From contig DATIDG010000024.1 in NCBI GenBank assembly GCA_035456405.1, forward strand, positions 62,001 to 126,000: a stretch of 64,000 nt of DNA. The letters are read 5' to 3'. Each line of letters begins with the position of its first letter. Position 1 is the stretch's first letter. The translations under genes were made by a program, and so were the position numbers. This DNA is from JAGVSZ01 sp035456405. Its GTDB lineage: Bacteria; Pseudomonadota; Gammaproteobacteria; Burkholderiales; SG8-39. The notes beneath the pieces were generated by a model. That model saw only the letters and a program-made list of their open reading frames with translations. It ran no database searches and was not told the origin of the DNA. Shown piece by piece: positions 58,631 through 64,000 of this stretch.

Positions 58631-60049
58631 CTACAGGTTGAACACCACCAGCCGCTCGTCGGTCATGTCGCGGATCGAGTAGCGCGGCCCCTCCCGCCCG
58701 ATGCCGCTCGCCTTGATGCCGCCGTACGCGAGCTGGTCGGTGCGCCAGGTCGAGGTGCCGTTGACGATTACGCCGCCGACGCGCAGGCGGCGGATCGCCT
58801 CGATCGCTACCGGCAGGGACTTGGTGAAGATCCCGGCGTGCAGCCCGTACTGCTCGGCGCTGACGCGTTCGAACAGCGGCTCGAGCGCCGCGAAAGGCTG
58901 CACGGTCGCCACCGGGCCGAACACTTCCTCGCACACCACTTTCATCGCGGGGCGCACGTCGGCGAGCACGGTCGGCTCGTACGCCGCGGCGTGCCGCTTG
59001 CCGCCTGCGAGCAGGCGCGCGCCCCGCGCTACCGCCTCAGCGACCCACTGCTCGACGCGCCGCGCCGCGTTCTCGTCGATGAGCGTGCCGACGTCGGTCT
59101 TCGGGTCGAGCGGATCGCCGAGCCGGAGCGCCTTGACGTGCGACACCATGCGGTCCAGGAAAGCGCCATAGACGCTTTCGTGGACGTAGACGTTCTGCAC
59201 CGAGATGCAGCTCTGGCCGGCGAGGCGCATCGAGTTGCGGGCGCAGAGCCGCGCAGCCTCCTCGAGGTCGGCGTCCGCGCAGACGATCGTCGTGCCGTTG
59301 CCGCCCAGCTCGAGCGCCACGCGGCGCAGGCCGCTCGCGGCCTTGATCTCGGCGCCGACGCGGCTCGAGCCGGTGAACGTGATGAAGTCCACGCGCGGGT
59401 CGCGGACCAGCGCGGGACCGACCGAGTTTCCGAACAACAGGTTGACGAACCCCGGCGGCGCGCCGGCGTCCGCGAACAGCTCGGCGAGCTTGCTCACCAC
59501 CCACGGCGCCTGCGGCGGCGCCTTCAGCACGATCGTGTTGCCCGCCGCGAGCGCCGGCGCGAACTTGTGGCACGCGAGGTTGAACGGCGCGTTGAAAGGC
59601 GTGATGGCGGCGACCACGCCGACGGGGAAGCGCAGCAGGAAGGCGAGCTTTCCCGCGCCCATCGGGCTGCCGTCGAGCGGCACCTGCTCGCCCTGGATGC
59701 GGATCGCCTCCTCGGCCGCGAGCAGCACGGTGTCCTGCGAGCGAACGACCTCGGCGCGCGCATCCGCGATCGCCTTGCCGGTCTCGCGCGACATGATTTG
59801 CGCGATCTCGTCCGCCCGCGCGACGAGGAGCTGCGCCACCTTGCGCAGGATGGCCGCGCGCTCGTAGCCCGGCATCGCGGCCGCTTGCGCCTTGGCCGCG
59901 GTCGCGGCCGCCAGCGCGTCGTCCAGGTCCTGGAGTGACGACTCGGGCGCGCGCGCGACCACCTCGCCGCGGTACGGGTCGCGCACTTCGTAGGTGTGCG
60001 CGCCTTCGCACCACTGCCCGCCGATCAGCATCTTGACCGCGGCGACCAT
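58631..60049 (-). CDS. NAD(P)-dependent aldehyde dehydrogenase
   Basis: A 472-aa ALDH: ITPFNAPFNLACHKFAPALA, FTGSSRVGAEI (cofactor), LELGGNGT (Glu) and the catalytic Cys281 in GQSCISVQN. Sequence is near the lactaldehyde/phosphonoacetaldehyde/GAPN-like group. It follows the cupin by 8 bp. Likely oxidises an aldehyde from the ThDP enzyme. RBS TAGGAGGC. Confidence 0.92.
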   Translation of the reverse strand: MVAAVKMLIGGQWCEGAHTYEVRDPYRGEVVARAPESSLQDLDDALAAATAAKAQAAAMPGYERAAILRKVAQLLVARADEIAQIMSRETGKAIADARAEVVRSQDTVLLAAEEAIRIQGEQVPLDGSPMGAGKLAFLLRFPVGVVAAITPFNAPFNLACHKFAPALAAGNTIVLKAPPQAPWVVSKLAELFADAGAPPGFVNLLFGNSVGPALVRDPRVDFITFTGSSRVGAEIKAASGLRRVALELGGNGTTIVCADADLEEAARLCARNSMRLAGQSCISVQNVYVHESVYGAFLDRMVSHVKALRLGDPLDPKTDVGTLIDENAARRVEQWVAEAVARGARLLAGGKRHAAAYEPTVLADVRPAMKVVCEEVFGPVATVQPFAALEPLFERVSAEQYGLHAGIFTKSLPVAIEAIRRLRVGGVIVNGTSTWRTDQLAYGGIKASGIGREGPRYSIRDMTDERLVVFNL

Positions 60050-60057
60050 GGTGCCTC

Positions 60058-60432
60058 CTACCGGTCCTCGACCGGCGTGGTGACGACGATGAACGTGAGA
60101 TCCGTGATCCCGTTGTTGCGGATCGAGTGGGACACGCCGGGCGGGATGAAGATGACGTCGTGCCGGCGCACGATCTGCCGCCGGCCCTCGATCTCCATCG
60201 CGCCCTCGCCCTCAAGCACGTGGTAGATCTGCTCCTGCACCTTGTGGGCGTGCGTCTCGACGTAGGCCATCGGCTGGTAGGTCGAGATGCGGTAGTCGAC
60301 CAGGCGCGAGGCGGTCGTCTCCGGCCGCACCAGCGGCTTGGACAGCGCGCCGCCGAAGTGGCCCGGGTACTGCTTCCAAGGCGTCTCGATGACGTTGCGG
60401 ATCACCGCCGCGGCCTTCGCCTTCTTTTTCAT
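60058..60432 (-). CDS. cupin-domain protein
   Basis: A 124-aa cupin with complete motifs: VETHAHKVQEQIYHVLEGEG and FIPPGVSHSIRN. All four metal ligands are present. A Lys-rich N terminus (MKKKAKAAA). Between ThDP enzyme (5 bp) and ALDH (8 bp), so an enzyme in the same pathway, such as an isomerase or dioxygenase. Confidence 0.87.
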   Translation of the reverse strand: MKKKAKAAAVIRNVIETPWKQYPGHFGGALSKPLVRPETTASRLVDYRISTYQPMAYVETHAHKVQEQIYHVLEGEGAMEIEGRRQIVRRHDVIFIPPGVSHSIRNNGITDLTFIVVTTPVEDR

Positions 60433-60437
60433 CGTTC

Positions 60438-62270
60438 TCACCTCACGTGCTTCTTGCCGAAGATCGGCTCCTTGTGCGGGATCGGCGGCAGCGCCCAGGC
60501 GCCCGTGCCGGGCGGCCGGATGTCGGCGTCCACGTGCACGTCGATTAGGCAGGGCTTGCCGAGCTTCACCGCGTGCTCCAGCGCGCCCTTGAAGTCCTGC
60601 GACTTCGTCACCGTGAGGCCCTCGACGCCCGCCGCGCGTGCCCACGCCGCGAAGTCGGGGTTGTAGGGCTTGCGGTCGGGGCCGTGATAGAAGGCGGTGC
60701 CGTGCTCGCGGCCCTCGAAGTACGCGTACTGGAGGTCGCGGATCGCGGCCCAGGCGAAGTTGTTCCACACCACCCAAACCGCCGGGATGTCGTACTCCAC
60801 GGCGGTGCAGAGGACATGCGACACCATGGTGAAGCCCCCGTCGCCGCAGATCGACACGCAGGGCTGGTCCGGCGCGGCGAGCTTGGCGCCGAGGATCGAG
60901 CTCGGGCCGAAGCCCATCCCCGAGTAGCCCCAGGTGTTCAGCATGGTCTGCGGCCGGCGCGCCTCCCAGAACTGCATGAACCAGTTGTGGTGGATGCCGG
61001 AGTCGAGCGAGATGATCGCGTCGTCGGGCAGCACCGCGCGGCAGTCGGCCACGATCCGCTCCGGGCGGATCGGCGAGGCGTGGATCTCGAAATTCGGCCG
61101 GACGTACTTTTCCCATTCCGCGCGCCAGCCGGCAATCTGCGCGTGCCACTCGGCGAACTGCGACGCGCCGTCGATCTTGCGGCTTGCCGCCTCGGCGAGG
61201 AGCTGGCGCAGGAACGTGCGCGCGTCTGCGAGGATGCCGAGATCCGGCACGTAGTTGCGGCCGATCTCGGCATGGTCGACGTCGACGTGCACGAGCTTCG
61301 ACGCGGGAACGTTCCAGGAGTAGCCCGGCATCCACGACGACGACGAACGGTCGTCGAAGCGCGCGCCGATTGCGATGATCAGGTCGGTGTGGCGCCCGGC
61401 CTGGTTCGCGGGATAGGCGCCATTGCGGCCGATGAAGCCGAGCGACAGCGGGTCGCGCATGTCGAGGCAGCCCATGCCGTTCGGCGAGCTGATCACCGGG
61501 ATCCGGTGCCGGGTCGCGAGCTCGGTGAGCTCCTTGCTCGCCTCCGACAGCGTGACGCCGTGGCCGATGAAGAGGACCGGCCGACGCGCGGCAGCGAGCA
61601 GGTCGAGCACGCGCCTCACGTCGTCCGGCGAGGCGCCGCTGCGGCGCTCGCCGAAGCCGTCCCACGCCGGCTCGAGCGGCACCTCGGCTTCCTCCTGGAA
61701 GAGGTTGAACGGGATGTCGACGTTCACCGGTCCCGGCCGGCCGCTCGTCATGGTGGTGACCGCTTGGCGCAGGGCGAGCGGCAGCATGTCGACGCGCGAG
61801 GGCTGGAAACTGCGCTTGACGACCGGGCGGACCACATTCGGGTAGTCGGCCTGGTTGTGCCGGTTCAGTTCCTGGAACGGCCCGCGGTTGAACTGCGAGG
61901 TCGGTACGTTCGCGGTGATCGCGAGCAGCGCGGACGAATCGGTCTGCGCCACGGCGAGCGCCATGATGAGGTTCGCCGAGCCCGGCCCGGTGGAGGTGAG
62001 CGTCGCCGCGGGCCGGTGCTTCACGCGGAAGTACCCGTCGGCCATGTGTGCGGCCGTCTGCTCGTGGCGCGGCGAGACGAGCTTGACCTTATCGCGCACC
62101 TGGTAGAGCGAGTCGAGCAAGCCGACGTTGCCGTGGCCGCACAGCCCGAGCACGTACTCGATCTTCTCGTTGACGAGGAACTCCGCGATCAGGTCTCCGC
62201 CCTTCCGCGTCACGGTCCTGCGACCGCTTTCGGCTGCGCCCGCGAGACCCTTCTCGGTCGGCTTGTTCAT
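60438..62270 (-). CDS. thiamine diphosphate-dependent enzyme (acetolactate synthase-like)
   Basis: A 610-aa three-domain ThDP enzyme. Catalytic Glu70 in SPRHEQTAAHMADGY; central domain about 215-350; ThDP site GDGGFTMVSHVLCTAVEYD (about 475) continuing to VWNNFAW. The family includes acetolactate synthase, benzoylformate decarboxylase, oxalyl-CoA decarboxylase and sugar-acid lyases. Single gene without a regulatory subunit, so catabolic. Start at 62270 with AAGGAG 6 bp upstream, 11 bp from the flavoprotein stop. Confidence 0.9.
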   Translation of the reverse strand: MNKPTEKGLAGAAESGRRTVTRKGGDLIAEFLVNEKIEYVLGLCGHGNVGLLDSLYQVRDKVKLVSPRHEQTAAHMADGYFRVKHRPAATLTSTGPGSANLIMALAVAQTDSSALLAITANVPTSQFNRGPFQELNRHNQADYPNVVRPVVKRSFQPSRVDMLPLALRQAVTTMTSGRPGPVNVDIPFNLFQEEAEVPLEPAWDGFGERRSGASPDDVRRVLDLLAAARRPVLFIGHGVTLSEASKELTELATRHRIPVISSPNGMGCLDMRDPLSLGFIGRNGAYPANQAGRHTDLIIAIGARFDDRSSSSWMPGYSWNVPASKLVHVDVDHAEIGRNYVPDLGILADARTFLRQLLAEAASRKIDGASQFAEWHAQIAGWRAEWEKYVRPNFEIHASPIRPERIVADCRAVLPDDAIISLDSGIHHNWFMQFWEARRPQTMLNTWGYSGMGFGPSSILGAKLAAPDQPCVSICGDGGFTMVSHVLCTAVEYDIPAVWVVWNNFAWAAIRDLQYAYFEGREHGTAFYHGPDRKPYNPDFAAWARAAGVEGLTVTKSQDFKGALEHAVKLGKPCLIDVHVDADIRPPGTGAWALPPIPHKEPIFGKKHVR

Positions 62271-62281
62271 TCCGTTCTCCT

Positions 62282-63994
62282 TCAAGTTGCGAATTCGCGC
62301 GCCGCCGGCGAGGGGCGGACCGCGCGGCTCCGGACGGCGTGGAGCGCCGCCAGGTACCCGAACGTCATCCCGGTGCCGAGCTGCGTACCCGCCCCGGGAT
62401 ATTCGCCGCCGAGCGGCGAGTGCATGTCGTTGCCCACGGCGTAGAGGCCGGGGATCGGTCTGCCGGCGGCATCGCAGACTTGCGCGTTCGCATCGGTGCG
62501 CAGCCCGAGGCTCGTGCCGAGCGGGGTCGGCTCAACGCGAACCGCGTAGAAGGGCGCACGATCGATCGGGCCGAGGCAGGGGTTGGGCCCGTGCACCGGG
62601 TCGCCGTTGCCGCGGTCGTACGCGTTCCCGCCTTTGCCGAAATCGGCATCGACCCCGGTCCGCGCGAACTCGTTGTGGCGGCGCACGGTCTCGGTCAACG
62701 TCTCGGGAGCGACGCCGATGGCGCTGGCCAGGGCCTCGACGCTGTCGGCCGCCTCGAGGTATCTCGAGGCGACGTACGGCGCGAGGCGCGGCGTCAGCGG
62801 CCGGATCATCCCGAGGCCGTACTTCCAGACGAAGCGCCGGTCGCAGACGAGCCAGGCGGGAACGTTGCCGGTGCGGTACATCGCGCGGGTAAACTCGTGA
62901 TACGAGACCGCTTCGTCCGTGAAGCGCCGGCCGGAGCGACCGACGGCGATGAGCCCCGGCTTGGCGCGATCGAGGACGATATGCGGATAGACGGCCGTCG
63001 TTCCATCGCGCCGCGTCGCCACCGATCCCGGGAACCAGAACGCATTGTCTTCGCCCGACGGGCCCAGCGTCGCGCCGGCGTCCAGTCCGAGCTGCAGCGT
63101 GTCGCCGACGCACCCCTCGTAGGCGGCGGTGTGGCGCGCGATGGGACGCCGGAAATGCTTCTCGCGCAGCGTGGCGCTCGCCGGAAAGCCGCCGCCCGCG
63201 AGCACGACGCCGCGGCGCGCGCGCACCTGCAAGGCCTGGCCGTCGCGGCGCACGACCACGCCACGCACGGCGCCGTCCGCGCCAATGAGGCGCTCGGTCC
63301 GGGTCTCGCACCACACCGGCACGCGCCGGTCGAGCAGGTTCCGGTACAGGCGCGCCACCAGCGCGTTGCCGAGCACTAGGCGCGTGCCGCGCGGATAGCG
63401 GAGCCGGTCGGCGAGGAAGCGCAGCACGAGGCGCGCGCCTAGGAGCGTGCCGTCGAGCGATCGTCCGGCGCGCAGCAGCCGCGCGGCCTCGCCGCGCGTC
63501 ACCATCATCCCGCCGAACAGCATTAGCTCGCGGAGCGGCCATGCGACGCGCGCGAACTCGTCGCCGAGCAGGCGACCGTCGAACTCGGGCGGCTCGAGCG
63601 GCCGCTGCCCGCCCGCTGCGCCGGGAAGCTCCTGGCGATAGTCGGGATGCACGGGGTACGGCCGGAACACGAAGCCGGCCTGCTTCTCCAGGAAGCCGAT
63701 CATGCCGGGACCGGCCGCGAGGAACGCCTCGCGCAGCGACCGGTCGGCCTTGTCGCCGACCAGCGCGTCGAGGTAGGTCGCTGCCGCGGTGTCGTCGGCC
63801 GGGGGAATCCACACCGTCCCCGACGAGCGCGCGCTGGTGCCGCCCACGTAACGCGTGCTCTCGAGCACCAGGACGCTCGCTCCCTCGATGGCGGCCACCA
63901 GCGCGGCGGTCATGCCCGACGCCCCCGATCCGAGCACGACGAGGTCGAACTCGGCGTCGAACCGGTCGGAGGGCGCGGAGGGCGGCGGGTTCAC
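62282..63994 (-). CDS. FAD-dependent oxidoreductase, 3-ketosteroid-dehydrogenase-like
   Basis: A 570-aa flavoprotein. FAD motif DLVVLGSGASGMTAALVAA, then VGGTSARSSGTVWIPP, GVVLAGGGFPAS and C-terminal GLYAVGNDMHSPLGGEYPGAG with QLGTGMTFGYLAA. This is the KstD/FAD_binding_2 layout, used to desaturate ketosteroids or other ring ketones. The start is taken as GTG 63994, 6 bp from the window edge; an upstream start cannot be excluded. First visible gene of the minus-strand array. Confidence 0.85.
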   Translation of the reverse strand: MNPPPSAPSDRFDAEFDLVVLGSGASGMTAALVAAIEGASVLVLESTRYVGGTSARSSGTVWIPPADDTAAATYLDALVGDKADRSLREAFLAAGPGMIGFLEKQAGFVFRPYPVHPDYRQELPGAAGGQRPLEPPEFDGRLLGDEFARVAWPLRELMLFGGMMVTRGEAARLLRAGRSLDGTLLGARLVLRFLADRLRYPRGTRLVLGNALVARLYRNLLDRRVPVWCETRTERLIGADGAVRGVVVRRDGQALQVRARRGVVLAGGGFPASATLREKHFRRPIARHTAAYEGCVGDTLQLGLDAGATLGPSGEDNAFWFPGSVATRRDGTTAVYPHIVLDRAKPGLIAVGRSGRRFTDEAVSYHEFTRAMYRTGNVPAWLVCDRRFVWKYGLGMIRPLTPRLAPYVASRYLEAADSVEALASAIGVAPETLTETVRRHNEFARTGVDADFGKGGNAYDRGNGDPVHGPNPCLGPIDRAPFYAVRVEPTPLGTSLGLRTDANAQVCDAAGRPIPGLYAVGNDMHSPLGGEYPGAGTQLGTGMTFGYLAALHAVRSRAVRPSPAAREFAT

Positions 63995-64000
63995 GGGACG

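Noticed and set aside
1..64000. CRISPR array, tRNA/rRNA genes, insertion sequences, prophage
   Set aside because: No regularly spaced repeats, cloverleaf or rRNA sequence, transposase or phage proteins were found by reading.

Overview
The window is about 64 kb of high-GC (roughly 68-70% by eye), densely coded bacterial chromosome. It shows no rRNA, tRNA, CRISPR array, transposase or phage gene. Protein families and overlaps of the ATGA/GTGA type point to a metabolically versatile soil or aquatic proteobacterium, most likely a betaproteobacterium. This rests on TRAP, Liv-type and ribose-type importers, many cupins, SDRs and amidohydrolases, a NirBD/NasA assimilation operon, and a small cytoplasmic protein (43206-43604) of a type I associate with Burkholderiales. 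The species assignment is inference.

Layout. (1) 1-5968, mostly + strand: a CDGSH protein fragment (minus), a ChrR-type bicupin, a TRAP transporter (dctP-dctQ-dctM), an ACMSD-type amidohydrolase and a BenE-type benzoate transporter; this looks like uptake and breakdown of an organic (aromatic) acid. (2) 6161-9362: a methanethiol oxidase cluster, mtoX - SCO1/SenC copper chaperone - MauG-like di-haem protein, with a candidate sigma-70 promoter. (3) 9458-22697: PrsW-type protease, aldo/keto reductase, dienelactone hydrolase, cupins, two methyltransferases with export-type N termini, class III aminotransferase, SMP-30 lactonase, three SDRs, an EamA transporter and an exported amidase. (4) 22899-26394, minus: a small RMF-like protein, a broken amidohydrolase remnant, then a compact MoxR ATPase - VWA/metallopeptidase - LCCL-domain operon.

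(5) 26465-36649, +: a complete nitrate assimilation unit. nasT (ANTAR antiterminator) and the nrtA-nrtB-nrtD-nirB-nirD-nasA-cobA operon each have a perfect-consensus sigma-54 promoter (26487 and 27253). An NtrC-type site lies about 100 bp upstream of the second. The nrtA leader holds a strong intrinsic terminator plus a hairpin that competes with its 5' arm, as expected for NasT antitermination. nasS is not in the window.

(6) 36720-43604: aldo/keto reductase with its LysR regulator, a PNPOx-like protein, a cytochrome c-P460 fusion, ettA and small hypotheticals. (7) 44346-63994: almost 20 kb entirely on the minus strand, apparently a long catabolic array. In transcription order it runs: KstD-like flavoprotein, ThDP enzyme, cupin, aldehyde dehydrogenase, two NAD-dependent epimerases, ribose-type ABC importer (two permeases, binding protein, single-domain ATPase), IclR regulator, ABM protein, Liv-type importer (binding protein, LivH, and LivM, LivG and LivF in one reading frame), a TcuA-like flavoprotein and an EamA transporter.

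Most noteworthy: the double sigma-54/antitermination control of nitrate assimilation, the LivM-LivG-LivF single ORF with a strong internal ribosome binding site, the MoxR-VWA-LCCL operon, the mtoX cluster with an atypical SCO motif, and methyltransferases carrying export-like signals.
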